Positions 10,560 through 22,884 are shown, counted from the stretch's first letter. The stretch: DNA of 64,000 nt from Misgurnus anguillicaudatus (GCF_027580225.2 NC_073346.2:9450001-9514000), one strand, 5' to 3'. A program made the numbers and translations. Notes: generated from the sequence alone by a model not told the origin.

Positions 10560-11930
10560 ACTTTTAAATGATGTGATAGAGCACATGTCACGGAGTGACT
10601 TTTAAAGGGCGGAATGAAAGTGATGGAGATTAGTTCCATCCGGATAACAATTCCCGAACACCAGCCATTTCCCGTAACTCCGGGCAACCCAAATTTGGGC
10701 TTTATTAGCAACAGGTGTGAAAATGAGTGTGCCGATTTATGATTGGGCGATCTCAGGAAGAGGAGGCACATAAATAGTGCATGGAGAAACCGGAAGGGGT
10801 GGTTGATGTCTGGGCGAACTTGTTTCCGCCAAAGGCGGACGAAATACAGGCCTCCTAAAGAGTCGGAAGGCCCCGTTGATCCGGCGATCGCACAGAAGCG
10901 AGCGGAGAGAGTATGGGGCTGAAGGAGACGAACGGAAGGCGGAAGTTGACTTCCAGCAGATACTGTGGGTAGAACGGAGCGATTGGGCGTTTGGAGAGGA
11001 AGTGAGACGGATGTGTTGGGCACTTGAAGACTCGCAAAGCGAACCGAAGGAGTGGGCAAACAAGAATATACAGGTTTGAAATGGAAAACTTTGTGGAATG
11101 GAGAAGCTTTGTAAATCGGTGTTACCTTTGTGAGAAGAGCGTATTCCCGAAGAGCTGTGAGAGGATCAGGTGTCACGTGGATATCGTCCCGCTGGCTATG
11201 TTTGTGTGAGTAGCTGAAGGGAAAGAGAGGAAAAATAGCATCAACGGAGTTCTGAGTACACTGTATTACCATCACGTCTATGTGTCTTACCTTGAGTATG
11301 GAGAACCAGCCTTTTCTTTGAGTTGTGAAACAGTGTGTAAAGGGCCCCACAGTGGGAAGGATTTGTGGGCGAGCCGAATATCAGTTGGATTGGGAGGACA
11401 TTATCTTGCTGCAGCTACGACAGTTACCCTGGGCATCTGCTGTTTCAGCGAGTTCGATTCTTCTCCGGACGAACCCTCGGTCCAAATGTAGAGTACCGAC
11501 CCTAATTCACTAGAGTGTGTGGAGTGCAGTGGGTGAGTCTGTCATTGACGTGTGTACACCTGAAGATTGCAGCATTGTGCCGTGTCCCTGTTGTCTGCAT
11601 TCACCCTTTAGGCCGAGAAGAAATCCTGTTAAAGAGAACGTGCGCTGTGCTGGCGGTGACCACCTTTCTTATGTATGCCCGCTTATAACTCCGGCCCCTT
11701 GTGTTCCTGCCCGAAGAAGGCAAAGCCGTATACCCACAGTAAAAGTCCAGTGTGCCCCTTTGTGTATTCACGTATGCCCAAAGAAGAGATCCAGTGTGCC
11801 CCTTTGTGTACTCACCGTATGCCCAAAGAAGAGTTCCAGTTGCTCTTCTGTATACTCACCGTATGCCCGGAGCCAAGAGCCCAGAGCACCTAATGTTGTC
11901 ATCTGAAAATAGTGCTTAACAAATGACCTT
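10560..11930. other. Unclassified GC-richer block, possible retroelement LTR or leader
   Basis: This block is clearly less AT-rich than its surroundings and begins near GTCACGGAGTGACTTTTAAA. It holds a TATA-like ATAAATAG (about 10773) and overlapping open frames on both strands (for example minus strand 10541-11350, 269 codons), none with recognisable protein features; openness is explained by few AT-rich stops. A 45-bp tandem repeat is inside. It may be a solo LTR or 5' leader of a retroelement, but I see no TG...CA ends with a TSD. Confidence 0.35.
11715..11875. repeat. 45-bp tandem repeat (about 3.5 copies)
   Basis: TATGCCCAAAGAAGAG recurs at 11773 and 11818, and a variant (TATGCCCGGAGC) at 11862. 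Spacing is 45 and 44 bp. Between them lies CCAGTGTGCCCCTTTGTGTA or a variant. Confidence 0.85.
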
Positions 11931-12839
11931 GTGATGAACAAAAGATGACCAACTTATTAAGATAACATGCAAAGAAACAAAAAATTGACAAAGTTGTTTA
12001 CACAGGTTTTATATTGTAATAGTTAAGTCTCAAGTTCATTCATGTGTGAAGGCATATGCAAGTCCACAAACGTTTTGCAGATTATTATTATTTCGGGTTT
12101 TTTGCCCTTCAGGAGCTATTAATTAGAAGCTATCAGCTATCGAAATATTTCCAATTTACACTAATCATCCTCCAAAAATAATGACCTCAAAGTTTGTTAG
12201 TGCAAGCAGCTTATTTTGACATGCAGTTAGGTTTCAGGGATTTGCGCCCCCTAGCGTCCTGCAGCTTATTACAACCTGCGGTTACATTTTAAGGTTGTTA
12301 ACCTTGTGTTACATTAGACAGTTTAATTTTCTGCATTCATGGTTTTAAATATACTTTGGAGCATCTAACCCCACCTCTATCCTAAACCCAACCACTTCTC
12401 AACTATATAAAACACAATACGTGAGTAAAAGTACAGTCATGGGTATTTATTGCACAAATTGAACAATAAACAACAGTATATGATCATACGCCATACTTTA
12501 TATGAAGAACCCTGTGAACGTGTCACACACCATCAGACCTCAATAAAACATAAACCAGAACATTAGAGCATGACATCATGTTGCGCATGACGCAGCTGGT
12601 CATGAGAGCCAATGGCATTTCACATTGCAAGCTGGTTTGCAATCGGTCACAAGACACGAGAGCCAATGCTATTTCACAATCAAAGATGACATACCGCTGG
12701 TTCTGGCAGCAGATGTTAAACAGGTATACACACCAGATCTGAGATTTACAGCAGATAGTATGCAGATACTTTTGCATCTTTTGCTAATTGCTTCTTTTGC
12801 TTTTCGCTAATTACTTATTTAGTAAACACATCCGTGGGC
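11931..12839. other. No gene seen
   Basis: Ordinary AT-rich sequence. An imperfect inverted pair is present at about 12595-12680 (GAGAGCCAATGGCATTTCACA and GAGAGCCAATGCTATTTCACA occur as a direct pair about 58 bases apart), so a short local duplication exists. No coding feature. Confidence 0.45.
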
Positions 12840-12840
12840 A

Positions 12841-13130
12841 GTGGCGGCTTGTGACTGGTCATCCGAGGGGTGCTAATTCAAAATAAGTGCTCGAAGTGTC
12901 ATGTGTTTTGCTCACGTTTTCAATATATGACATGCGTCATGTGAACCATGTGCATCACGTGTTTTGTCAAAATAAGTGCCTGTCGCACACGCATCAAAAC
13001 CGTTTATGATAAAAGAGACGCTTATGTTCACAAAATACACGCAAGACACTCTTTTAACAGTAAACTCTGATTACGCATGAGTTTAGATGAGTATCTGACA
13101 AACGTGGAACACGGTTGTTAATCAACCAGG
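12841..13130. repeat. Transposon terminus fragment, pair of 55330-55668
   Basis: It begins CAGTGGCGGCTTGTGACTGG and continues through ATTCAAAATAAGTGCTCG, AAAACCGTTTATGATAAAAG and CAGTAAACTCTGATTACGCAT. The same order is found inverted at 55330-55668 ending CGAGCCGCCACTG. CAGTGGCGG is a typical hAT-like terminus. The other end is not found here. Confidence 0.65.
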
Positions 13131-14430
13131 TAACACGATACATCATTAAGAATCAAGGGTATGGAAACTTTTGAACTATGTCATGTTTGTAAATCCAGTT
13201 ATTCTGTGTTTTGACTTATATGTAAGCATCTGTTATGTGAAATAGCTTGTGCAGAACAATAACTAAATTAAAAACAAACTGCAATTTGTGTGATCCCTTT
13301 TATTTTTTGCCTAATACTAACATTTTGCAGATTTTGCACGAGGTATGTAAACTTATGAGCTCGATTATAATAAACTTAAGATAAGATATGATGAGTTGAG
13401 TCATTAGTTGGGCTCTGCCTTTGACTATTTTTGTCAGTGTTGAAATGCTAAAAGCATTTGAGAATCAATGTTGCCATGAATGCACAGAGCTGCACACGAA
13501 GGAAGATTTTTTGAGACAGCTGCTTTTGTTGCTCATTTGGCTTGGACGCAACTGTTGAAAGTCGATCTACCGTGGGTCTTGATTTAACGTTTTGAGTCGA
13601 CCGTATTGTGCAGTCATGCTTCTATGTGGACCAGATGTTTCCATTGCATGTTACACCAACCAAATTCAGGATGGACATTTTAATAGCCTTTAAAACCACC
13701 AAACATATCATCATGTTGGAACTGACTTGTCTTTTGAGAAGACCTTTGGAAACTCTTGGGAGAGGCTTTACATTGTAGTCACGCAACGTACCCTCCAACG
13801 CACTGGGCACTACAGGCATCAATAGGAGAAGAGCCATGTGTCTTAACATAAAGCAGAGATAGATTAAAAACCTTTAATGGTGACTCTATGGAGTTGATCC
13901 GGTGTCATACATCTATCATTAAAGTATTCCAAATGACTCGAGTGGGTTAGTAATGTCTTTGAAAGTGAAACCATACATTTGTGAGAGAAAACGATTAACA
14001 TTTTGATCTTTTTTGGGGATCAGTATCTGATGTATGCATTTGTAAACATTCAGATTACTTTGTGCGTATGGATGTCATATACACAGAGTAGCCTAGGGTG
14101 AGGGTGACTTTGACGTCTGACAGATCTAAGGGATTCTTTTTAGTTTTGAATGGTTTGTTTGTGTTGAGTCACAAGTGATGGGACACAGACTTTGGGTAAT
14201 GTACTGGTAACAGAGAAAGATGAGAAAATGTCAGAAAAGATGTTTTGAAAAATATGGTATGGGTAGCCTATTGTAGATATATGCACAGTTGCTATTTAAA
14301 GATTTAATTTGATGTTTGGGATTAATGGAAACATCTCTTTGTGTAATTATTTGGGTTATTTATTTGGGTTAAATGATGAGATATTTATGTATTTATTTAT
14401 TTATTTTATTACACAGCTCATTGAAATGCA
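13131..14430. other. No gene seen
   Basis: AT-rich sequence without long ORFs. Minus-strand 13622-13849 is open for 75 codons but shows no family features. 14380-14405 is a short TTTA-rich tract. Confidence 0.45.
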
Positions 14431-15145
14431 TGATTGGCCAGTCGCGACATTTGCATGTTTGTTATCAGAATAAAGCATTCAACAGATCCTTTTAAATCCA
14501 AATGAGCTGATCTCTGCAGTGCCGTGGTTGAATAGTGCAGATTAAGGGGCAGTATTATCCCCATCTGACATCACAAGGGGAGCCAAATTTCAAAGAGCTA
14601 TTTTTTCACATGCTTGCAGAGAATGGTTTAACTGGGTTGATCTTTTTTTGCATTTTCTAGGTTGATACACTGCAAAAAATTATTTTCAAAAAAAAAATAA
14701 AGCAATTAAGATGCTTTTTCTTGATGAGCAAAAATAGATTTTAGACCAAAATTATCAAATTTAAGTGATTTTGTGCATAAAACAATCAAAAAAATCTGCA
14801 AATGGGATAAGCAAATTGTTCTTGAATTTAGTGTTTAAGAAAAATGTTCAAGATTTTTTTTGCTTACCCCATTGCCAGATTTTTTTGCTTGTTTTATGCA
14901 CAAAATCACTTAAATTTGATATTCTTGGTCTAAAAACTAGACTTATTTTCTTGGGTCGTTTTGCTTATCAAGAAAAAGCATCTTCATTTAAGAATTTTTA
15001 GATATTTTTACTGAAAACAAGATAAAAATTTTATTCAAAATATAATTTTTTTTCTTGAAAATCATTTTTTGCAGTATATATGGGGGGCCCAATTATAGCA
15101 CTTAAATATGGAAAAAGTCAGATTTTTTTATAATATGTCCCCTTT
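14430..15145. repeat. Old dispersed repeat, split by a palindromic MITE
   Basis: The sides (GATTAAGGGGCAGTATTATC, CTGGGTTGATC, CATTTTCTAGGTTGATA and, after the MITE, GGGCCCAATTATAGCACTTAAATATGG) match 55025-55280 on the opposite strand, where the MITE is absent. Confidence 0.7.
14668..15075. mobile_element. Palindromic MITE, family B, copy 1
   Basis: Ends CACTGCAAAAAATTATTTTC and GAAAATCATTTTTTGCAGT. The arms share AAGATGCTTTTTCTTGATGAG and its inverse, and AGTGATTTTGTGCATAAAAC and its inverse, meeting near 14850. A foldback of about 408 bp. Related arms lie inside 22577-23818. Confidence 0.85.
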
Positions 15146-16130
15146 AAAGCTCTGTCCAGCCCATTCAACCCAATTTTGCTAAAATATAAAACAAAAACAT
15201 TTTTAGCCAATTAAAAATTTGAGTTGAAAGGTTTGCTGGACAGCAGTTTATACAAGAACTGCTAATATCTCATACAAAAAATATAGATGTTTAGTTCTGT
15301 AGTCAACTGCTTACATTAGCCGAAAATAAATGTTTCATATCATCTGCCCAGCGTACGCAGATTGGAGAGATACATTATTATGCTGAACAGAACTAAAAAG
15401 CATAGATTCTGAAAAGCGGACTTGCTTTTAAATGTGCTTTTACAAAATGAAAAGCTTACCACCTCAAAAACATCCTGCACTCTCTGGCTCTCCTGATCTT
15501 CCCCCACTTACAGCTTTTAAAATCTCAGACCTCTAACCGTTTGATGTTTATAGAAACCCTAAAAATGAAATCTGACCAAAAGGAGGGAAAGCTTGGTCTG
15601 AGCTGGGTTAAACTGGTGTTGATGTACTAATGCACAATCCATTAGACGCATTTTAAGTCGGTTTCCTGGTGAAGGTATCGACTGCCAAACCTCTTTGAGC
15701 TTTGTAATGATACAGTAGGTGGTGATTTTGTTGGGTTATAGGAGTTTGGAGGTGTTAGATCAAAACCGCAGGAAAAACCAAACACAATGTCTTTCAAATC
15801 GAACCCTGGGCAGAATTTGTAACTGCGGTACAAGCGCATTTACCGTGGTGACACTAAGCTTCAAACAAAATAAAACAAATCCTACATCTGCAATGACCTT
15901 TTCTAAAGTCCATCCATGGTCTGCTGGCTACGTCTCCTGAACCCTGCAAAAATCTGAGGTCTGAGTTCTGGGTCGCTTGTATCGGAGAACATGTTCAGGG
16001 AAATAATTGGTGCTGGCATTGTCTTCCTTCACCTGTCTGTGTGCGGGTCACCTCATGAGTTTTTGTCCCCTGCGCTCCTGAGATCAGATCCCGCTATGCT
16101 GCGGGAGCTCCCTGTATCTCAGTTTAATAA
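15146..16130. other. Low-repeat sequence, no gene seen
   Basis: No repeat partner within the window and no convincing exon. 15930-16130 is less AT-rich. Confidence 0.4.
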
Positions 16131-17289
16131 GTGTGGATGATCTACTGTTTATTTTTGGTTCGGTATGTTACTACCGGGCCAATAAAACAGCTGAGGTTTG
16201 CCAGACATGCACTCGGTGCGGACTGGCAGATGTTACCAATGTCACGGTCAATGGATGGCGATGATTCTACGAGGCGAATTATGATTTATGACAAGACCCG
16301 GCAGCGCTGTTATTAGTTTGGGATTGGTGGTATTAGTTATTTTTTATATTGTTTGCTTGATTTTGTTGTTCATTTTGAATTTGCTTTGTGTACTTTGTTT
16401 CAGCCTCCAATTTGAGGAAGCAAACACAGAGAAAGCAAGAGCCAGAATGGAAAAAAAGCATAATGGTAATGCCAAATTAAAAATAAAGATGGTGTTGCCA
16501 GGTTTCCATGACAACCCCTCCATACAGCGAGTGCATCAGTGCCCAATTACAGTATGATTTATTCGCTTTCACATTAATAGTAATAGTAATTAAAATGAAT
16601 ATTATTTTAACCCATTCATAAGGTGATAAGGTTTTCTATGAAATTGAAGTCTTGGTACTCAAAATTATTTTATATTTACAAGCATTATTCACATATTTCT
16701 GAATGCATAAAGCTTGAATACATAGCGTAAGAGTCAAAAGTCAACTGTAAACTATACTTCATCTTTGATCATTCATTCTCATATTGAGCTGTAAAGTGAC
16801 CTTGACTGTGGGTGGCTGACAGACGCTTCATACTTTTGTAACTGGAGGGCTTTTTCATCAAAATATTCAGTTGTCTGAAATGTTTCTCTCTAACTCAGAG
16901 TTTCAATCAGATCCTTGATAAAAAAAAAATATGCATTGGGTAAACATATTTGAAAAGTGACCATGTAGACTTAAAAGGTCTAACACCACATGCATAAGAA
17001 GCATGTAAATGAATTTGTAGTTTAATTTCAAAGGAAAATATTTCCTTTAATGTGTGGTATAAATAATATAAGATTTATTTATCACAGTATGTGACACACA
17101 GCGTTGGCTAGTGTGAATGGTATTATTATAGTCACCAAAGCATGTGTATTGTGCGAAACAGGTCTTGCGTGTGTCCAGTCTCAATATATTTGTGTATTGA
17201 CTTGATTTAATCTAAAACCCGTGCCTGTGCATTGAGCTGAGGCGATAGCTTCACTTCTACCTGACTGCCTACAGCACCTGCGCTCGCAT
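16131..17289. other. Low-repeat sequence, no gene seen
   Basis: A frame at 16288-16557 includes a hydrophobic stretch, but it starts within AT-rich sequence and matches no known family, so I do not call it. The part 16400-16560 contains a candidate RFX site. Confidence 0.4.
16502..16515. promoter_or_regulatory. Candidate RFX X-box
   Basis: GTTTCCATGACAAC fits the X-box pattern of two half-sites, GTNRCC and RGYAAC with no spacer, except for T at the R position of the first half. It is preceded by another half-site-like GTTGCC at 16494. RFX factors act on ciliary and some neural genes. No nearby promoter is visible, so function is inferred only. Confidence 0.3.
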
Positions 17290-17830
17290 ACATCTGCAGC
17301 GCTGACAATCTGAATGTAATTACAAGTTATGACAGGAGAAGCTCCTAGCAGGGGTTCCCCGCCACATCCCAGCTGGTCCTAATGCATCCTGACATCCGTT
17401 CAGAACAATGAAGGCCGGGCCTCACCCTGGGAAACATATGCCAACACTGCTACCGTCCAGCCATTTGTTAGATGCATGAGAAAAAGGTCCGACATTAATG
17501 CGGAGAGACTCGTGCAGTTTAAAATCAGCTAATGCTCTTTCACCAGATTAAATATTATGTGAGCAGACGCCTTCTGTATATAGGTCAATGCAGAGAGTGT
17601 CTTATAATCTCGCTTCAGATGATCTTCCACGTTATTGGCTTGGGAATGTTGGCTAATCAGAAGCGCTGAGATGGCAGAAGTTATATTTCTGGAAGGCAAT
17701 CTCACCGAGCAGGCACAATGTCTAATATTTTTAGATATGCTTTCATTAGCGAAGGGATTTGTGGCGAAATTTACATTACAAATCAGCAGTGGAATATTTT
17801 TAACCATCAAAAGCCTTTTTTAAGAACTCA
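17290..17830. other. Low-repeat island, candidate conserved non-coding element
   Basis: Balanced base composition, no repeat partner, and several homeodomain-type ATTA/TAAT cores (GACATTAATGCGGAG, TGGCTAATCAG). Open frames on both strands (17529-17810 minus, 17635-17823 plus) lack family features. Conservation was not tested. Confidence 0.3.
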
Positions 17831-18146
17831 TTTAAAACTTGAAAAAGCCAGAAAATGGTTTGGAATGATTTGCCATGGAAAATAACTGAACAGTTAAATC
17901 ATTTCATAAGCTAATATTTAAACACTTCATATTAACCATTTTTTTCATAATACTAAAAATATTTTATAGCTTTTTAAAAAAAAACATACAGTATTTTAAA
18001 CCTATTTTCTAAAACCAAATATACAAAATAGGAAATATAATAAAATAAATATAATCAATATTCTGCACATTTTGACTCATAAAGCATGGTTTCTTACAGT
18101 ATGTCTTATTATACTGTGCATTTCTTATTCAGTATATCTCTATACC
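17831..18146. other. AT-rich stretch, nothing recognised
   Basis: A/T-rich low-complexity sequence between a low-repeat island and the hAT-type element. Confidence 0.5.
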
Positions 18147-18770
18147 TCCATAGTCAGGGCCGTTTCTAGGCATAGGCCAACTAGGCGGTCGCCTAGGGTG
18201 CCACCAGCTGCAGGGGTTGCCAAAGAACGCATATACATTTTGACTGCTGCTTCACTGACTTGAATGAGTGAAAAATGAGCACTGCAACAAAATAAAAGAA
18301 AATCTCTGACTGTTGTGTGTTTAATACAGAATGGACAGCAAAATATTTCCCCAGCATCAGACAGAAGGTGGTATGTGTGATTTGCCCAAAAGTATTGCCG
18401 TTTTATAGACCACAACCTGCTTTGCTCTGTTATTAATATAGATTTCTTCATGATAATTGATATGGAATTATCTAGCAATGCACCTGTGATGATTTACCCT
18501 TAAGAAAATTAAGCATGATTAAACTATAGTAAACAAAATATTATTTGTAGTAAGTAACCACAATTTTACTATGTTCTTATCATAGTAACAATGGTATTTT
18601 ATTACTAGTAAACTATGGTAATATAAATGGTAATTAATCTGCTAAAATCATGGTTATCACAAAAATATAGCCATGGCTAATTTCCCTCATGATAACTGTA
18701 AATATAAAGATGAGATAAATATGTCTCACAATAGATATGAAATGAGAGTTGTGTCTTAATATGCTAAATA

Positions 18771-19982
18771 CACTCACTTAAAGGATTATTAGGAACACCT
18801 GTTCAAATTCTCATTAATGCCATTATCTAATCAACCAATCACATGGCAGTTGCTTCAATCCATTTAGGGGTGTGGACCTGGTCAAGACAATCTCCTGAAC
18901 TCCAAACTGAATGTCAGAATGGGAAAGAAAGGTGATTTAAGCAGTTTTGAGTGTGGCATGGTTGTTGGTGCCAGACGGGCCGGTCTGAGTATTTCACAAT
19001 CTGCTCAGTTACTGGTATTTTCACGCACAAGCATTTCTAGAGTTTACAAAGAATGTTGTGGAAAGGGAAAAACATCCAGTATGCGGCAGTCCTGTTGGTG
19101 AAAATGCCTTGTTGATGCTCGAGGTCAGAGGAGAATGTGCCGACTGATTCAAGTTGATACAAGAGCAACTTTGACTGTAATAACCACTCGTTACAACTGA
19201 GGTATGCAGCAAAGCATTTGTGAAGCCACAACACGCACAACCTTGAGGCGGATGAGCTACAACAGCAGAAGACCCCACCGGGTACCACTCATCTCCACTA
19301 CAAATAGGAGGCTACAATTTGCACAAGCTCACAAAAATTGGACAGTTGAAGACTGGAAAAATGTTGCCTGGTCTGATGAGTCTCAATTTCTGTTCAGACA
19401 TTCAGATGGTAGAGTCAGAATTTGGATTAAACAGAATGAGAACATGGATCCATCATGCCTTGTTACCACTGTGCAGGCTGGTGGTGGTGGTGTAATGGTG
19501 TGGGGGATGTTTTCTTGGCACACTTTCGGCCCATTAGTGCCAGTTGGGCATCGTTTAAATGCCACGGCCTACCTGAGCATTGTTTCTGACCATGTCCATC
19601 CCTTTATGACCACCATGTATCATCCTCTGATGGCTACTTCCAGCAGGTTAATGCACCATGTCACAAAGCTTGAATCATTTCAAATTGGTTTCTTGAACAT
19701 GACAATGAGTTCACAGCACTAAAATGACCCCCACAGTCACCAGATCTCAACCCAATAGAGCATGTTTGGGATGTGGTGGAACGGGAGCTTCATGCCCTGG
19801 ATGTGCATCCCACAAATCTCCATCAACTGCAAAATGCTATCCTATCAATATGGGCCAATATTTCTAAAAAATGCTTTCAGCACCTTGTTGAATCAATGCC
19901 ATGTAGAATTAAGGCAGGTCTGAAGGCGAAAGGGGGTCAAACACAGTATTAGTGTGGTGTCCCTAATAATCCTTTAGGTGAA
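18771..19982 (+). mobile_element. Tc1/mariner-like transposon
   Basis: Terminal inverted repeats CACTCACTTAAAGGATTATT at the left and, at the right, AATAATCCTTTAGGTG. TA precedes the left end (18769-18770). About 1.2 kb, the expected size for a Tc1-like element with short inverted repeats. Nested inside the hAT-type element, hence younger. Confidence 0.9.
18919..19952 (+). pseudogene. Tc1-like transposase, inactivated
   Basis: The reading frame opens MGKKGDLSSFECGMVV and runs through a paired-like helix-turn-helix (ISQSAQLLVFSRTSISRVYKE) that would bind the inverted repeats. The catalytic DDE core is recognisable: first Asp in AWSDESQF (about 19371), then GGGGVMVWGMFS, then YFQQ-x-NAPCH, then SPDLNPIEH with the Glu. 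The copy is dead. Stops are at 19099-19101, 19198-19200, 19671-19673 and 19725-19727; there is a frameshift near 19618-19628; and the second catalytic Asp is replaced by Val (GTT at 19647-19649). The final stop is at 19950-19952. Cut-and-paste transposition by this copy is not possible. Confidence 0.92.
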
Positions 19983-20638
19983 ATTATATTACTTTGATTG
20001 TGATGATGACTTTAGAACTGTAAATATTATATGCACAAGAGCAGTTACAGTTTTTTTTCTCCAAAATATTAAATTGTGTTCCTTAAAGCAGGGTAAGGAC
20101 AAATGTCCATGTATACCTATAGTACAGTAATAATTGATTGTTAACTTTTAATAAATAAAGCCAAAAATATTTGCCTACCCCTGGTCCAACGGGTTGCACA
20201 ACTTGGGCACTGCCACCTTAAAATGTGATTGATGCCCCCACAGTTCACCTAAAGCACAATTAGGCTTGATTACGGTCAATCTGATGCTTATATACCATTG
20301 GATCAGAGGGTAATCAGCTACTGCCTGAACATTAATTACATTTAAAGTTAGCATTTTTAGACCTTGACACCACCATAAGATCAAGTGATTAAAAGATCAG
20401 TTTAAAAATTGGTATGGTTAAAAAGCACACAAAATTATTTTACCCTATATAAAACTTTAGTAGACAATAAAAAACTGCTTTGTTGAATTTATTGCATTTG
20501 ACCCGATCACATGCTTTATACATAATTTGTGTTTGTTGTATGTAAAATTGTAAAAAATGTCAAAACTTTATTTGGGGGGGTGCTAACAGGAGTTTCGCCT
20601 AGACCATCAAAATGGCTAGAAACGGTCCTGTCCATAGT

Positions 20639-21180
20639 GTCAGTGCCCCATACAGCTTTCCACATGCCATCTCCTTGAAAGGCAAGGGCAGACAGGTGGG
20701 CATGAAAGTCCTGGACGATAGAGAGACCCCTGACACTAAGCCTCAGCTCTCTGTGCTCAAGTGACAGGAAGCTGTCCTACTAACAAGTTCCAGGGGGATA
20801 AGGGGGTCCTGCTATTGCTGCCATACTGTCTTAACAGGGAAGGGGGTGTGCACGCAGGTAAAAGAAACACTGTCAGATCACCCAGGTTTTAAAGGGCAGG
20901 CAAGCTGCCTGACAGCTGGGCACAGGGTATAGTGACAGCCGGAGGAGGCTTATTTTGTGAGGTTTGCCAAAATGATTTTCTATATTGTGTTAACAGTATA
21001 TGGACTAAATTCATGCTAACTACTAATGTTAGTCGTGGTTTGGTGATGTATGTAGATTATCTTGAGATTAATTTTGAATGAATAATGGTTATATTTTAGG
21101 TAAATTAGAAAAGAGATAATTCGGAGTATAGCACAATAGTAAGGGATGCTTATATATAAACATTACAATCTGTTGTTACA
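20639..21180. other. Low-repeat sequence, no gene seen
   Basis: 20640-20960 is balanced in composition (CAAGTGACAGGAAGCTGTCC, AGTTCCAGGGGGATAAGG) and has no repeat partner; possible conserved non-coding DNA, untested. The rest is AT-rich. Confidence 0.35.
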
Positions 21181-22560
21181 AGACACTAGCATTCAATGTA
21201 GCAGTGTAACTGTGAGGTCTTTGATGAAACGCCGGTGGTGTAAAAGATTCCAGAGGTGAAGTCTATTCCCTCATGAATTGAAAGAATATCTCTAACTAAC
21301 CCCTGAACCCTGTTCAGCTCTGCCGGGACCTCAGCTGAAGGCTCGCTGGACAGCCCCCAATTACAATGGCTGTGTGGCAGCTTGGGGCAACGAGGAGAGG
21401 CCCTGGTGCCCTGAGGGTCACGATTTTCATCCTCTCTAAGTCCACCTCTGATGCTCTGCTCCACTTATAGCCCGACAGGACCGTCTCTGAGGTATAAGGG
21501 CCATCACTCAGACATTTCCCCTGGGTCCCAGGAGACAGGTGGAAGCGTCAGCCGTACCGCATGAGAGTTGGGTTATGACTGTCTGCTCACAATGGTCTGG
21601 GCAGAACAAAACCCCAGGGCTCATCTCGACCTGTGTGTTTATGAGAGCGACCGCCCAGTGGAGAACAACCATCGCAGCATATGAAAAATACATAGTCTCC
21701 AAACACTGTCCCCAAACAAAGACACATCAAAACCTCACTCATTGTTTTCCATGATAAAGTGTATCATTTTTGGGGGTGTCATACTCCCTGCGAACTATAC
21801 AGTAAGTCATACATTGATTTTATAAATTGTGTTTGCTACGATTTTTTAAAATTATGTCTGTATATTTGTAGCAATAGCCATTGTAACATTGTATGGATCA
21901 AAATTATAAATTTTTAATTCATGCCAAAAATCATTGGAATATTATGTAAATATTATGTTTCATAAAGATATTTTGTAAATGTCCTACCATAAATATATCA
22001 AACAAATTTATTTCAATATTTTTATTTTTTTGCACCCTCAGATTCCAGATTTTAAATAGTTGGGTTAGGGTTAAGGTTAGGGTAACAAACCATACATGAA
22101 TGGAAAGCTTTTTTTCAGCATTCAGATGATGTATGATTCTTAACCCTCCTACAATATTATCTTTGGCGTCAATGTGACCCCATTCAAAGTTTAACTTCTG
22201 TAACATCATTTATGACTTTGTCTTCAGATTTAATTTATTTTCCTAATTTAAAGAGGAAGTCAGTAAACCTAAAATTTACATGATGATTTTTTTCAATGTC
22301 CTCTACACATTTTGTAGCATCGATGTTCAATTTGATCCCAGGATCTTTAAGCTGTATATAACATAGGAAATCAAAATTTGACATACTGTAGTGAACAGTC
22401 CTGTCATGTGCTTCCCTAGTCATGTCTTTTATTTTGAAGTCTTGTCATTGTCTGCCATGTCTGTAGTCTTTTGTTCATTGGTCCTCTTGCTAATTGTTTT
22501 CCAGGTGTGTCTTGGTATTTTATTAACCCATGTGTATATATAGAGGGCATGCATCCACGT
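21181..22560. other. Low-repeat then AT-rich sequence, no gene seen
   Basis: 21186-21760 is open in short frames on both strands without family features. 22030-22090 has a few TTAGGG-like units, too few for a telomeric array. 22420-22560 includes a TATA-like TGTATATATAGAGG (about 22533) and resembles the edge of an unidentified repeat. Confidence 0.4.
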
Positions 22561-22884
22561 CACTTTCCCACGTGACCAGGGGTGCTGTAAAGGGGGGGTA
22601 AACAATGACGATTCTCGGGGCCCACGAGTAAGAGGGGGCCCCGAGAAGCCCCCAAAATTGTGGTGCTAAAAAATATTTAATAGTAAAAATTATTAACTTT
22701 AAATTATTCTATTTGCTGTTTCCTGGTATCAAAAATGTATTTGTTTAGGAAACACAAATGTCTGTGGGCCCCTTTCCCCCCCTCTCAATTGTCATAAAAT
22801 GGTTCAGTCCGCCCAAATTGTATAATCCAGGCAACACAGCTTGACTTTACTTATAGTGCCGGCAGAATATCAACTTGACTGATA

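Larger units (their letters stand above)
18155..20630. mobile_element. hAT-type transposon containing a Tc1-like insertion
   Basis: Left terminus CAGGGCCGTTTCTAGGCAT; complement of the right terminus CAGGACCGTTTCTAGCCAT. Exact 8-bp TSD TCCATAGT at 18147-18154 and 20631-20638. Without the Tc1-like insertion it is about 1.3 kb, too short for a transposase gene, so it is non-autonomous. GCACAATTAGGC and other interior blocks are unassigned. Confidence 0.9.

Noticed and set aside
10541..11350. Minus-strand frame of 269 codons
   Set aside because: No recognisable domain, biased composition without protein-like pattern, and overlapping frames on the other strand are open as well.
16288..16557. Possible membrane protein (89 codons, hydrophobic stretch)
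   Set aside because: Hydrophobicity comes from T-rich sequence; no family features or splice context.
22030..22090. Telomere-like GGGTTAGGGTTAAGG units; similar at 60525-60560 and 62080-62115
   Set aside because: Only two to five degenerate units inside transposons; no telomeric array.
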